A DNA stretch of 64,000 nt from Chelydra serpentina (lineage: Eukaryota; Chordata; Testudines; Chelydridae). Location of the stretch: the NCBI GenBank assembly GCA_037349315.1, contig JBAIAC010000059.1, forward strand, positions 10,194,001 through 10,258,000, given 5' to 3'. The notes beneath the pieces are model-generated. The model did not search any database. It saw nothing but the letters and a program-made list of their open reading frames with translations, and was not told the DNA's origin. Positions 35,611 to 47,474 of the stretch are shown in pieces. Both the position numbers and the translations under genes were made by a program. Within the stretch, counting starts at the first letter, position 1; every line of letters starts with the position of its first letter.

Positions 35611-36398
35611 CATGGGGTGGTTAAACTTTTTGGACCGAGGGCCACATCTGGGTATGGAAATTGTATGGTGGGCCATGAATGCTCATGAAATTGGGGTTGG
35701 GGTGCATGGAGGGGGGGTGAGGGCTCTGGCTGGGGGTGCAGGCTCCGGGGTGGGGCCAGAAATGAGGAGTTTAGGGTGCGGGAGGGGGCTCTGGTCTGGG
35801 GCAGGGGGGAGATATGGAGGGGTGAGGGCTCTGGCTGGGGGTGTGGGCTCTGGGATGGGGCTGGGGATGAGGGGTTTGGGGTGCAGGAGGGAGCTCCAGG
35901 CTGGGCCGAGGGGTTCAGAGGGCGGGAAGGTGATCAGAGCTGGGGCAGAGGTTTGGGACATGGGGGGGTGGCTCAGGGGTGCAGACTCTGGGTGGCGCTT
36001 ACCTCAAGCAGCTTCTGGAAGCAGTGGGATGTCCCCCACTCTGGCTCCTACATGGAGGCGCGGCCAGGCAGCTCTGCTGCACGCTGCCCCGTCCACAGGC
36101 ATCGCCCTTGAAGCTCCCATTGGCCGCGATTCACCACCAAAGGGAGCTGCAGGGGTGGCACTTGGGGTGGGGGCAGCATGCGGAGCAGAGTCCCCTGGCT
36201 GCCCCTATGCATAAGAGCTGGAGGAGGGACATGCTGTTGCTTCTGGGACCCACGCAGAACAGTCCCCGACCCTGCTCCCTGGCTGGAGTGCCGGAGCGGG
36301 GCAAGCCGCAGACCCCACTCCCCAGCGGGAGCTTGAGGGCCAGATTAAAATGGCTGGTGGGCCGGATGCGGGCTGCGAGCCATAGCTCACCGACTCCT
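35611..36398. mobile_element. hAT-type element with internal minisatellite
   Basis: It starts CATGGGGTGGTTAAACTTTT and ends near AGCTCACCGACTCCT. The octamer gtgctagg occurs at both borders (35603-35610 and 36399-36406). Inside, a degenerate GGGGTGAGGGCTCTGGCTGG-type repeat recurs from about 35700 to 35980. The 236-codon ORF here is a product of the G-rich repeat. The element lies 164 bp downstream of the DENND2B donor. Confidence 0.8.
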
Positions 36399-36540
36399 GT
36401 GCTAGGCAAAGGGTGATGCTAGCAGGGATTGGAGATAGCAGTGTGTGAGAACACGTCCAGTCACTCCTCATGTGATATGTCTCTGTGGAGCTGCTGCTGC
36501 TGCTCACTGACTGATTTCACTTAGGATGGATCAGCCTTCG

Positions 36541-36751
36541 GAGGAAGGACTTGTGGTTAAGGCACTGACTAGGACTCAGGAGACCTGGGTTAAATATATG
36601 TGTGACTTTGAGCAAGTCATTTCACCTCTCTATGCCTCATTTCCCATTTTCCTTCTTATGCGTTGCATCCCTTTGTCCCACCCTTTGTCTATTTAGACTT
36701 TAAGCAGGGACTCTCTCCTACTATGTGTAGGTATTACACCTAGCACAATGG
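36541..36751 (+). mobile_element. MIR-like SINE
   Basis: The order is tRNA-like head (cttgtggttaaggcactgac), core (gacctgggttaaat, gagcaagtcatttcacctc), then a tail with ctagcacaatggg. This is the MIR plan in plus orientation, diverged. Confidence 0.7.
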
Positions 36752-37381
36752 GAGTGGATACAGGTCAGGACTTGAAGCTCAATGTAATGACAACCCGAGC
36801 TGAGGAGTGGAGCCAGCTACTGCTCCCCTGCGATGATACTCTCTTTGCCTCTGTGGTTATAGCTAGCAGGTGCAACATCCTACCAGAGAGGGAGGGTAGG
36901 GGAAGACCACTGCCATCTTGTCTACATTGTTTTTGGTTGTTTGTATTGGGTTGGGGGTAGGGCTGCATTATTGTAGGTACTGTGCTTCAAACCCCTAGTG
37001 TAGATGTGCTACATCATTATAAGCCATGGCTTGCACCAGTGCATATCACCTGAAGGAAGCTGCACCAATATAATTCACAGTTTATACCAGGGCAGTGTAT
37101 TTATGCTTGATATTTGCAATGGTGTAATCAGGCCACCCCTTCTCTCCCCCCCACCCCCGCGCCCACACACAGTGTAAATAAGATCTGATTTAGATGGGTC
37201 AAGCCAACATAAGTACAGAATGATTTATCCAAAGCGGAATGAGTCCTTAGAGGTGACAGTCGATAGTGCATCTGCAGGCAGAGGTAGCTGATACCGAGGA
37301 ATGAGTTCAGACAGATGGGGAATCGTGGGCTTTGGCTTTGATCCCAGCAGTGTGCTGTGTGTCAATTTGTAGCTGATGTCC

Positions 37382-37408
37382 AGGCTTGGCTTGGCTTGGC
37401 TTGGCTTG
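37382..37408. repeat. (GGCTT)n microsatellite
   Basis: About five GGCTT units in tandem. Confidence 0.9.
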
Positions 37409-38543
37409 TCATACCTGCTGTTTTATTCTGAACTTTTCCAACCACAAGCAGAAAGGAAAAAATATAAATTAAGTTATGAAATTTTCAGTGTGGAAACACT
37501 GGAAGAAAAACATTTACAGCTTTTTTCTTTTTGCTTTAAAGGCAAAACTATTTCTAATGATGCCTTTGACTGTTTTGTTTTTAAGCTATCTGGGTTCTCA
37601 GTTTTGTTTATCTTTCTTAATTTGATGTATTTGTTTGTTTTGCTGGCTTCCTATTCACCCTTCTGTGTCAAATCTTCTATTTCTCTATTTCAGCCATCTC
37701 CCACTCCTCCTCTCCTGGCTGTGCTGTTTGAGTCACACGGATTGCATAATTTTTTCTGCTTTGGGTTAAATGGGCTCATCCTAAATGGTTGAGAAGTAGT
37801 GTGGTACAGCACGTGCAGCACAGGGTCAAGAATCTGGGGTGAAATCCTCACCCTGTTGAAGTAAGTGGGAGTTTTGCCATTGATGTCAGTGGAGCTCCAT
37901 CCCCATCTCTGTTGATGACTTGCTTTGTGGCCTTGGCAAGCCTTTTACGGGCTCTGTATCTTCATTTTCCCATCCATAAAATGGGGATAATTATATTTAC
38001 TCAAACATTTACAGAGTTTTTCAATCTACAGATAAAATTATTATGTTATGAACCAAGTAATTTTCTTTCTGCACCAGGTCTCTCATCTTGAGTTTTGTAT
38101 TCTTTCCAGAGCCTCTCCTGATTTCTTTCACGGTGCAGATTTACCTTTCCTCTTCTTTACAATGCTTCCCAATTATACTAGGCAACAGGCCAATGGCATG
38201 TGTAACTTCACGTGGTGTATTGATGTCTTTCTGCTAGAGATGGACTGTACATCTGGAGCTCAGTTAGGTTTCACCAGGAATGGACCTGAGGATCTGGTCC
38301 ATTCCTAAATTTGCCAGTCCACAGCACTAGGCTCTCTTGGTGTCTCTTTTTTACAATATAGCAAAAGAGCACAAAATAATATTGTGTGTGTGTGGTGGGG
38401 GTGGAGGGGGGTGGGGTGGGGAGAGAAGAGCTCCTGTATTAATTAGAGATGGGCTTGAGTTCAGAGCAGATCCTTACAGCCTCAAGATTAAGAGGTGTAT
38501 ATTAAGGGTAATTATGATACTTGGCACTTATATAGCAGTTAAC

Positions 38544-38561
38544 CATCCATCCATCCATCCA
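38544..38561. repeat. (CATC)n microsatellite
   Basis: About four and a half CATC units in tandem. Confidence 0.9.
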
Positions 38562-40309
38562 TCTTAGACCCTGATTTGGTGTGTCAGTCTGAGGCCATTA
38601 TAGAGACAGATCTGAGCTGGGAAGTTTTTGGAGCTAGACTTTACCGAACTTTGGATCTACAGCTCTGGTTCAAACCATGTCTAACCTTTATATGTATGCC
38701 TGCGTGAGTTCTAAGTACATGTGACAGTAGGCGTCAAATGTATTTTCTTTCCATAGTCTCATCATCATATGTTTTGACTGGTTAAGTAATGAAGAATTTG
38801 TAGGTGCAAGCATGGGCATGAATCTAGAGCTAATCCTGAATCATAGTAACATGACAAGAAGCTTAATAGCCTGTCATGCTTAAATTCTGCATCCTTTACT
38901 TTGCCTTTCTGTAATCTGCCTGGATGACCTGACTTTATGAGACTGTTCAAGAGGATGCTATTTCAGTCAACTGAGAATGTCTTCCTTTTTAATTAGACTT
39001 AAATCAACACATTAGACATATCCTGTGAGGGCAGAATATATCTTCTTGGAAGGAAGATCTCTCTTATGTATCAATCAGATAGAGGTAGATCAATCAGATT
39101 TTGATCGATCAATATAATGTTCTTTTCTTTTAGAGCCTGGTAAATAATAATTAAACTCATGCAACCAGACAAAACTGTCTTCAATAGTAATTGATTCAAT
39201 GCTCAGAAATAGTAGAACAACAAAACCAGACAGTGGGAAAGAGACATATCAGCTAGCTACTCTTCCCTGGCTTGCAAACATGTCCATACTTAGCTAGTCC
39301 ATATCCAAACAAAGGTCTTGGTCTGAGTTATGTTTCTGTGATGAAGGAGCAAATATCAGAGCCGAATGACAAAAGCATTAAAAAAAAGTTCTTGATTTTT
39401 GCGGAGACATCACTATTGTGTCTGAACATTAATAAAACAAGATGTTGCATCTGGAGCAATCTCCAAAACTCAGTTCTTGTTAAGTCAAAATAATCTTCTT
39501 CATTCAAAATAAGTTTATAGCATGTATCCCTCTTTCAGAAAGTAAGAGAACCCCCCGTACATGTTAATAAGCCCCATAGAAATGCCTTAGTATTTTGAAT
39601 AAGAGATTATACCATATGAGGCTCAGCCAGAGGAATGGAAATATCTTTTCTCTAGGCATTGAGATCTCTAAAATAAAAGAATGTGCATAGGTACAGTGTC
39701 TGAGCTAATGAGTGCACTAGCCACCTTGATATCTTGTGTCAAGATGCCAGATACAGTAATTTAAACTTCAGAGTTATCCTGGAAAACTGTACTTATAAAG
39801 GGTTGCATCCCTAAGGTTATTTTGCTTCAGGAGCAAATCTGTCTGTGTAGGGAGGAAAAAGTGCTGCTTCTATTAAAGGAATGCTTGTGCAGTCATGTGC
39901 CTTGACATGGGTACATCCAAGGTTAGTCCAGACATAGTTTCATCTTTATCTTATGCTTAAGCTTTACTGTCAGGTAACCCATGCAAGTGACTTCCCATCT
40001 GCCTAGATTGGAGGTGGAATGGCTTTGTGGTTGAAGCAAGGAAAATCTGGTTTTCTGTTCCAGGGTTGGCCATGGGTTAACTATGTCACTGTGGAAGAGT
40101 CGCATGGGCTCTCACTGGTATATTAAGCACTTTGGGCCAGGATTGTATGTTTGTTATATGCTTGCACAGTTTAACACAATGCAGATAATAACCATAATAA
40201 AATGGGAATCAAGATATTTACTTACCTCGTGTCTGTTATGAGGTTGCATTTAAATTCAGTAATGTTTATATATGCCTTGAGATCCCTGCCTGGATGGAAG
40301 GTTCTGTAT

Positions 40310-41035
40310 GGCTGTGGTTAAGGCACTTGACTGGAATTCAGAAGATCTGGGGTCAACACCTGGTTCTTTGGGCAAGTCACACAGGGTTTATCTACATGAA
40401 CGCCTAGTTTGCGACAAGCTGGCGTGAAAGTCTACCTGGCACTGGCGTGCCTCACACGGAACCTTCCATCATGCACTTTGATCTGTCCTGCTTTGAAACA
40501 AGAATACACTGAAATGCATCATAAACCTTTTAGTGCATAGCAGCAGGGTCCACATGGATCGTGAGAATCATAGAACCATAGAGTTAGAAGGGACCGCAAG
40601 GGTCATCTAGTCTAACCCCCAGCCAAGATGCAGGATTTGTTGGCTCTAAACCATTCAAGACAGGTGGCTATTCAGCCTCTTTTTGAAAACCTCTGCTGAA
40701 GGAGCTTCCACAAATTCCCTAGGCAGTTTGTGTTAGTGCGCAGCATTCTAGGGTAGGGGAGATTTACAGCCCAGCCTGCTGCAGAGTAAGTGTTCAGATA
40801 GACATGCCCTTAGTCTCTCTGTGCCCCAGTACCCTGTCTGTAAAATGATGATGATAATACTTCCTTTCCTCCCAGCTGTGTCTGTGTGGTCTACTTAGTT
40901 CGTAAGCTCTTCAAGGTATGGACTGTCTCTTCCTATGTGTCTGTACTGTGCCTAGGACAATGAGGTTTTCGTCTTGCTTGCAGCTTCTAGGCACTGGTGT
41001 AATTCAAATAAATAATAATAAATATATATTTAATA
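40310..41035 (+). mobile_element. MIR-like copy split by nested insertions
   Basis: The MIR head (ggctgtggttaaggcacttg, gggcaagtcacac) is at 40310-40386. Its continuation (ctctctgtgccccagtaccc, ctgtaaaatgatgatgata) resumes at about 40811. The 425 bp between them has 'gtttatctacatgaacgc' and 'tcagatagacatgccctt' ends, a MITE of the GTCTACACT type, which itself holds a CR1 tail at 40564-40735. Confidence 0.65.
40564..40735 (-). mobile_element. CR1-type 3' end
   Basis: The plus strand reads gaatcatagaaccatagag, then gaagggaccgcaagggtcat and ctagtctaacccccagcc. This is the reverse complement of a CR1 3' terminus with its octamer tail. Confidence 0.85.
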
Positions 41036-41812
41036 GTTATTGCCACAGTGGCATAGTACTTACCTTTCTCCTGTATTTGCGGCTGGATAAAGTATTCCTT
41101 ACTTTCTAAGTATTTGGATAGTGCTGCTTTGCATAGTGTAAAAGCTGCTTCCTTCCATCTAAGAGGTGGCTAGATATTAAAGATGGGTGAAATGATCTAT
41201 TTTTGTTTGTAAAGTTTTTTGAATGATTTGGGACCTCTGGATGGAAGCTCTCCATAAAATTTTAGCTATTAATATTATGGTCAAGTAAACTGTTCTTTGA
41301 ACATGTCTGGAAATCTCAATGCGGATGCAATATGGAGGCATACTTAATACAAGGCAAGACCCTTCCTGGGCTGTAAGTAAACTAACCCAATGTACGTTGG
41401 AGGGAGGATCCTGACATATTTTGAATTGCTTGGAATGTAACGATGTGCCAAAATAGCATACCAACATAGAATAAAGAACATTACAATTAAGATTTTGGAG
41501 TTCTGTAGGTACAGTATGTATAGGTATAGATATGTGCTGAGTGAATGCAGGAACTCATCGTGTGTGATTTTTTTCCTCAGGCCATTGGTTAGCCTTATAA
41601 ATGAGTAGCTGGCTTAACAGTTCCTGGAATCCTACACACCCTGCTGAATGAGCTGTGCTTTTCAGTAGTCTTTGGTCCTGGTGGCTTGAGGTTTCAACTT
41701 GATGAGGCGAGTGAAAAGCTCAAGCTTGAGGCAAAGAGCTCAATCCTCAACTGCGCTGAGTGTAAAGTGTAAGTCACCTTTCTGTTCCCCCACTCTTGGG
41801 TGGCCAGTGTCT
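41036..41812. other. Non-coding sequence
   Basis: No exon or clear repeat is recognised. Confidence 0.45.
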
Positions 41813-41820
41813 AAACCAGC

Positions 41821-42300
41821 CAGGGGTGAAAGTAACTTAAGGGATTTACCGGTACACAGAGTGGCCGGGGTACTGAGCAAGGTGGGTGTGTGTGTGTGGG
41901 GGGTGGGGGTGGGGAGCAGGGCTCAACTGGAAGGGGTGGGACCGGGGCCAGACTCCCCCAGCCAGCCCTTCAGTGTGGCCCGGTGGCGATTTAAAGGGCC
42001 TGGGGCTCCCAGCCACCGCTATCACTACCCCGGGGCTCCGGCAGCGATTTAAAGGGCTGGTGCCCCGAGCCCTTTAAATCGGCCCCGGGGCTCCCGGCTG
42101 CCTTCCACTACCCCAAGGCTCCGGCAGCGATTTAAAGGGCCGGGGCTCCGGCTGCTGGTGCGGTACTGGCAGCTGGGAGCTCTGGGCCCTTTAAATCGTC
42201 GCCTGAGCCCCGGGTCTCCCGGCCACCACCGGTACGGTTGGCTGTGTAACAGCTCTTGCCGGTACGCCGTACCGGACCATACGGCTTACTTTCACCTCTG
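41821..42300. mobile_element. hAT-type MITE, 480 bp, with GATTTAAAGGG repeats
   Basis: It starts CAGGGGTGAAAGTAACTTAA and ends GGCTTACTTTCACCTCTG, with a perfect TSD aaaccagc (41813-41820 and 42301-42308). Inside, the motif ggcgatttaaagggc or its complement recurs about five times among GC-rich spacers. A ccggtac motif is near both ends. Confidence 0.88.
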
Positions 42301-42435
42301 AAACCAGCCTCCAGTGTAACTTAAAGCAATCCTCAAGCTTCTAAGTTATACTAGCTGTAGTAGCCCCAACGGGACTGCTGCACTAGCTGAGGTTCAGGTG
42401 GAGTGAGTGCCAAGCACTCCTGCTCCTGACATGCC

Positions 42436-43289
42436 CAGGGCCGGTGCAAGGAAGTTTCGCGCCCTAGGCGAAACTTCCTTGCACCAGCCCTGCGCCGCCC
42501 CCCCGCCCTAGCCAGCTCCCCCGCCCGCAGGAGCTCAGCTCCCCCTCCCCCCCCACACACACACCCGCGGGCCAAGGGAGCTGAGCAGGGAGCAGCTCGC
42601 CGCAGCTGCCCCCCGGCTTGCCGCTCAGGTGCTGTGGGGGACACAGCAAGGCGGGGGGCGCTCTCCATGGCTGCCCTGGGGCAGCGGGGCGGCTGCCCCC
42701 GGCTCCCCGCTCAGGCGCTGAGCGGGGAGACAGGGAGGCGGCTTGCTACGGTTGCCCTCCGGTTCCCCGCTCAGCCGCTGAGCGGGGAGACAAGGGGAAG
42801 CTGCGGCAAGCCGCCCCTTGTCTCCCCGCTCAGCAGCTCAGCAGCTGAGTGGGGAGACAAGGGGCAGCCGAGACAAGGGGCAGCCGCGGCAAGCCACCCC
42901 TTGTCTCCCCGCTCAGCAGCTCAGCAGCTGAGTGGGGAGACAAGGGGCAGCCGAGACAAGGGGCAGCCGCGGCAAGCCACCCCTTGTCTCCCCGCTCAGC
43001 AGCTCAGCAGCTGAGTGGGGAGACAAGGGGCAGCCGAGACAAGGGGCAGCCGAGACAAGGGGCAGCCGAGACAAGGGGCAGCCAAGACAAGGGGCAGCCG
43101 CGGCAAGCCGCCCCTTGTCTCCCCGCTCAGCAGCTAAGCGGGGAGACAAGGGGAAGCCGCAGCAAAGCTGCCCCTTGTCTCTCCGCTCAGCAGCTCAGCC
43201 GCTGAGCGGGAGGCAGCGGACAGCCGCCCCCCCAAATCTTGGTGCCCTAGGCAACCGCCTAGGGTCGCCTAGTGGGCGCGCCGGCCCTG
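42436..43289. mobile_element. hAT-type element, 854 bp, carrying a minisatellite
   Basis: It begins CAGGGCCGGTGCAAGGAAGT and ends GGGCGCGCCGGCCCTG. It has a perfect 8-bp TSD gacatgcc (42428-42435 and 43290-43297). Both subterminal regions contain ccctaggc-type hairpins. The middle is filled by the 83-bp minisatellite at about 42849-43105 and related units from 42700 to 43210. ORFs in several frames (GDKGQPRQ-like) are translations of that array. Confidence 0.88.
42849..43105. repeat. 83-bp minisatellite with 16-bp subrepeat
   Basis: Two 83-bp units (from about 42849 and 42932), and a third that begins at 43015, are near-identical. Each holds gagacaaggggcagcc, its partial inverse ccccttgtctcccc and a cagcagctcagcagctga block. 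In the third unit the 16-mer agacaaggggcagccg is amplified to about five tandem copies (43021-43105). Confidence 0.9.
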
Positions 43290-43297
43290 GACATGCC

Positions 43298-43996
43298 CCT
43301 CCCCACCCTGACACGCTCGCTACCTAGAAAAGAGGGAACAGGTGGCATCTATCCAGGATCATCAGCTTCTCCTTTAAGGCAGCTTTCCAGCTGCTTTGTG
43401 TAGTTGAGGCAGTGCCAAGCAATTGGATCAGGGACTGAGGAATGAGCCCAGGGATCTGACAAGGAGACTCTATCAGGCCAAAAATATTCACCTACTGCGT
43501 GGAATACCACTGAGAACCCTTAAGTTATTATCCATGAGTTTGTGATCCAAAGCCCACAGAAAGCATTTCTCTCTTACTTTGAGGCAGGATAGGGCTTTTA
43601 CATTTTGTCAAAGAAACTGAAAGTTGAATTCAGCTGCACTGTTCTACAAATAGTGGTTTAATAAAAATCTGCTGAGGGTAAGCAATATGTCAAGTTATTG
43701 AAACCACTATGAGATTTGTCTCTTTTTTTTAGGCACTGAGGTTTAGAAAACAGTATAAATAAGCTTCAGCCAAAATGTAATGGAAATTGAATAACTGACT
43801 TGAGATCCATTAGTAAGTATTCTATTTAATTAAAAGCAGAGGCAATATGAACTATGCATCTGACAAGATTTCAGAAGGTTAGTTCCCAGCAGTGCAAAGT
43901 TCCTTCAGATTCAGAAAAGTGTCTAGAGATCCCTGTTGTTGTTTGAAATGGAGATTTACATTGGAATACGGAAACCCAGAGTTTGCCACTTTGATC
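43298..43996. other. Non-coding sequence
   Basis: No exon or clear repeat is recognised. Confidence 0.45.
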
Positions 43997-44103
43997 TGTA
44001 GAGCCCGGTGCGGATACAAAATTTGTATCCGCACCCCATTCATGATCCACAGACATGGTCCTCGGATATAAAGTGGATATCCGCAGATTTGCAGAGCTCT
44101 GCT
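43997..44103. repeat. Small palindromic MITE-like repeat
   Basis: It contains the exact inverted pair gtgcggatacaaa / tttgtatccgcac around one A (44009-44035). Outer ends are agagcccggtgc and tgcagagctct, and an inner ggatataaagtggatatcc adds a second hairpin. The TSD is unclear. Confidence 0.6.
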
Positions 44104-44279
44104 GATTTGTGCTGCGGATGATGACAGGGCAGAGTTTATGAAGTTGCCAAGGAATGGAAATGTCACAACTCTATTAGAGATGGGATTAAATGAAAACACT
44201 GATTCAAATGCTGCCTCTGGACTTTGGGAAAGTTTGGATCTGGATCTGAATTCCACAGCTGGCCCTCGTTGCTCTAATG

Positions 44280-45429
44280 CAGTGGCTCTCAACCTTTCCA
44301 GACTACTGTACCCCTTTCAGGAGTCTGATTTGTCTTTCGTACTCCTAAGTTACAACTCACTTAAAAATTAGTTGCTTACAAAATCAGACCTAAAAATACA
44401 AAATGTCGCAGCACATTATCACTGAAAAATTGCTGACTTTCTCATTTTTACCATATAATTATAAAACAAATCAATTGGGATATAAATATTGTACTTACAT
44501 AAGAACATAGGAATGGCCATACTGGGTAATACCAAAGGTCCATCCAGCCCAGTATCCTGTTTACCGACAGTGGCCCATGTCAGGTGCCCCAGAGGGAGTG
44601 AACCTAACAGGTAAGGATCAAGTGATCTCTCTCCTGCCATCCATCTCCACCCTCTGAAAAACAGAGGCTAGGGACACCATTCCTTACCCATCCTGGCTAA
44701 TAGCCATTAATGGACTTAATCTCCATGAATTTATCCAGTTCTCTTTTAAACCCTGTTATGGTCCTAGCCTTCACAACCTCCTCAGGCAAGGCGTTCCATA
44801 GGTTGACTGTGCGCTGTGTGAAGAACTTCCTTTTATTTGTTTTAAACCTGCTGCCCATTAATTTCATTTGGTGGCCCCTAGTTCTTTTATTATGGGAACA
44901 AGTAAATAACTTTTCTTTATTCACTGTCTCCACATCACTCATGATTTTATATACCTCGATCATATCCCCCCTTAGTCTTCTCTTTTCCGAGCTGAAAAGT
45001 CCTAGCCTCTTTAATCTCTCCTCATATGGGACCCGTTCCAAACCCCGAATTATTTTAGTTGCCCTTCTCTGAACCTTTTCTAATGCCAGGATATCTTTTT
45101 TTGAGATGAGGAGACCACATCTGTACGCAGTATTCAAGATGTGGGCATACCATGGATTTATATAAGGGCAATAAGATAGTCTCCGTCTTAGTCTCTATCC
45201 CTTTTTTAATGATTCCTAACATTGTTTGCCTTTTTGACTGCTGCTGCACGTGTCAGTGTATAGTATGTAAAGCAGTATAAACAAGTCGTCTGTATGAAAT
45301 TTTTGTTTGTGCTAGTGCTTTTTATGTAGCCAGTTGTAAAACTAGGCAGATATCTAGATGAATTGATGTACCCCCGGAACGCCTCTGCGTATCCCCAGTA
45401 GTACGTATTCCCCTTGTTGAAAACCACAG
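44280..45429. mobile_element. hAT-type MITE interrupted by a CR1
   Basis: It starts CAGTGGCTCTCAACCTTTCC and ends TTGTTGAAAACCACAG. The flanking octamers ctctaatg (44272-44279) and ctataatg (45430-45437) match at 7 of 8. About 220 bp of the element lie left of the CR1 and 180 bp right of it. Confidence 0.87.
44499..45249 (-). mobile_element. CR1 LINE 3' end inside the hAT MITE
   Basis: The minus strand encodes the CR1 ORF2 C-terminus almost intact (44697-45137): LEKVQRRATKIIRGLE, YEERLKRLGLFSSEKRRLRG, then RTVNLWNALPEEVV and a GFKRELDKFME ending. A 3' UTR of about 200 bp follows to 44499. The long open frame means this is one of the younger CR1 copies here, and it must be younger than the hAT element it sits in. 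Confidence 0.92.
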
Positions 45430-45437
45430 CTATAATG

Positions 45438-46227
45438 GGCCTTTGACAGGGTACTCATTCCCTGTGAATGAGGGGTTACTGCAGTTCAGCTCCCCTCTGC
45501 CCCTGTGCATGTGCTCGGAGAATGCTTGGGGGGTGTGACTGCATGGGAGGTATGGTGGGGTGTATGTGTGTGAAATACTCTTGGGCAGGCAGGATTTCTC
45601 ACCCGGCTTGTGGTATAATCCCAGAATGGGGCATTTTGCTGTTTAGTTTCTGGCTATAGTAACTTATTTCACATTTTTGTTATAAATTCTCATCTCAGGA
45701 AAAGATCTAGCTGACTGTAAATGAACTCTTTTTTTCAGACAAATCTTCCACTGAAGTCAATAGGAGTTTTGTCACTGTTAGGAGTTCAGGATTAGTCCTG
45801 TAGTGTCTCATTTTCGTACGCATACAACTTTCTACAAATGAAATCAGAAAGGAGTTTTGATTGCATTTCGTTTCACATGGTTTATAAAGCAAGAGGTTTT
45901 CATTATTATTTTGCTCTCCAGCTAATAATGTGTGTGAGAATATATTCAAGCAACTTATTTCCCAGTTTAGTTATTTCAGAGGCACTTTGAATGCTTTACA
46001 CAGCCTTTAGACACAGCAACGAGCAGGCCAGAATTAAAATAATCTCTTTTTTTTCTATATTTCTGCAGTACTGATGTTTGTTAAATTCACTGAAGAGATA
46101 ATAATGAGGAAAATAAACTTTGGATAATAAAGCAGCCTTGAGAGATTGCCATAGTGGACAGATTACACGAGGAGCAATGTTTGCCATGGAACTCACACTA
46201 TGTGTCCAGAATAGAGAGAGCTTAGAC
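45438..46227. other. Non-coding sequence
   Basis: No exon or clear repeat is recognised. Confidence 0.45.
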
Positions 46228-46587
46228 CAGGAGTTCTCAAACTGCATTGTACCGCAACCCCCTTCTGACAACAAAAATTACTACATGACCCTAGGAGGGG
46301 GGACTGAAGCCTGAGCCTGCCCAAGCCCCATTGCCTTCGAGGGTGGGGGCAGGCAAAACTAAAGCCTGAGCCCCACCACCCCGAGTGGGAGAGGGGGGCA
46401 AAGCCCAAGGGCTTCAGCCCCAGGCAGGGGGTCTTTAACCTGAGCCCCGCTGCCCAGGCCTTGGCTTCCGCCCTGCATGGTGGGGCTCAGGCTTCAGCTC
46501 TGGGCCCCAGCCAATCTAACGCCAGCTCTGATAACCCCGGTGGTAGCAACCCACTTTGGGGTCCCGGCCACAGTTTGAGAGCCGCTG
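46228..46587. mobile_element. hAT-type MITE, 360 bp
   Basis: It starts CAGGAGTTCTCAAACTGC and ends CACAGTTTGAGAGCCGCTG. The repeat cttagac flanks it (46221-46227 and 46588-46594). The interior has repeated gcctgagcc and gcttcagcc phrases. Confidence 0.83.
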
Positions 46588-46594
46588 CTTAGAC

Positions 46595-47474
46595 TAGTAT
46601 TGCACTACAATATTTACTGCATCGAATAATCATGTTTTATTATTGATGATGATCATTTCTTGCATTATTGTTCCAAAAAGGATAGTGTTAAGGATTGAAC
46701 TAGTCTGCTATCTTTTACAATAAAATATTAGCAATAAAATAAAACACGGAAATGTTTATTTTGCCTACTATGCAACATTAGGGAGAAAGGAGTAATAGTG
46801 ATGAGCAAGATAACAATGTTCATTAAATAACTTCTGGAAATCCACATGGCTCTAGCAGAAAGCATTTAAGTATATTTGTTGCTGGTAAAGAGTGCTTGCT
46901 TGACCTACCTGGAGAAAGAAGCCCAGAATAGGAATAGCACAAGTGGTGACCGGCAAAGTGCTTTCACATTACCCTACCAGTGTGTTTCACACCTGTGCTG
47001 GAAGAACTCGTTTTCTAGGAAGAAAATCTTGTCTCCATGGTCCTTTCAATCCTTGGCCTTTGCAGTGAGACTGCCACTGAGGGTGCCAGTCATGACCATT
47101 TGTAATGTTGTCTTTTCTTGTATAAACATCTGTCTATTAGGAGCTAGACTGAGACCACTAAGTCTTTACAGTGAGCCACTGAAAAGCCGTCACCAAAGGA
47201 GAATGATTTCCATTTACTTCCTATTTTGACCTAGGTTTGAACTAGTATTTAGAAGGAAAGATTGTGTGTTCTGTTACCATTTCCCTGAGCTATTCAGTTA
47301 CCTTTGGGAGAAATTTTCACCTTAGCGTAACAGAAAATTCAAATAGACACAATAAATGTTGATACAGAATGAAACCCAAAGAGAGATTTTGAAAATAAAT
47401 TTAAAAAATGAGTGAAAAGTAATACTGTGTGTTTCTGCAGTGTCAGTGTAAGAACGAAATAGTCTGTCTAGATC
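46595..47474. other. Non-coding sequence
   Basis: No exon or clear repeat is recognised. Confidence 0.45.

Larger units (their letters stand above)
36752..40309. other. Intron sequence with minor repeats
   Basis: It contains MIR-like tails at about 37895-38045 and 40020-40210, a G/T-rich stretch at 38385-38422 and two short microsatellites listed separately. No exon with convincing splice sites is seen. Confidence 0.45.

Noticed and set aside
35504..36214. Longest open frame in the window, 236 codons (+)
   Set aside because: It lies in a G-rich minisatellite inside a hAT-type element. Both strands are open and the peptide is repetitive, so it is not a gene.
42436..43289. Possible CpG-island promoter
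   Set aside because: The GC content belongs to a hAT-type element with perfect TIRs and TSD, not to a gene start.
42618..43327. Several frames of 76-131 codons with GDKGQPRQ repeats
   Set aside because: They are translations of the 83-bp minisatellite in different frames.
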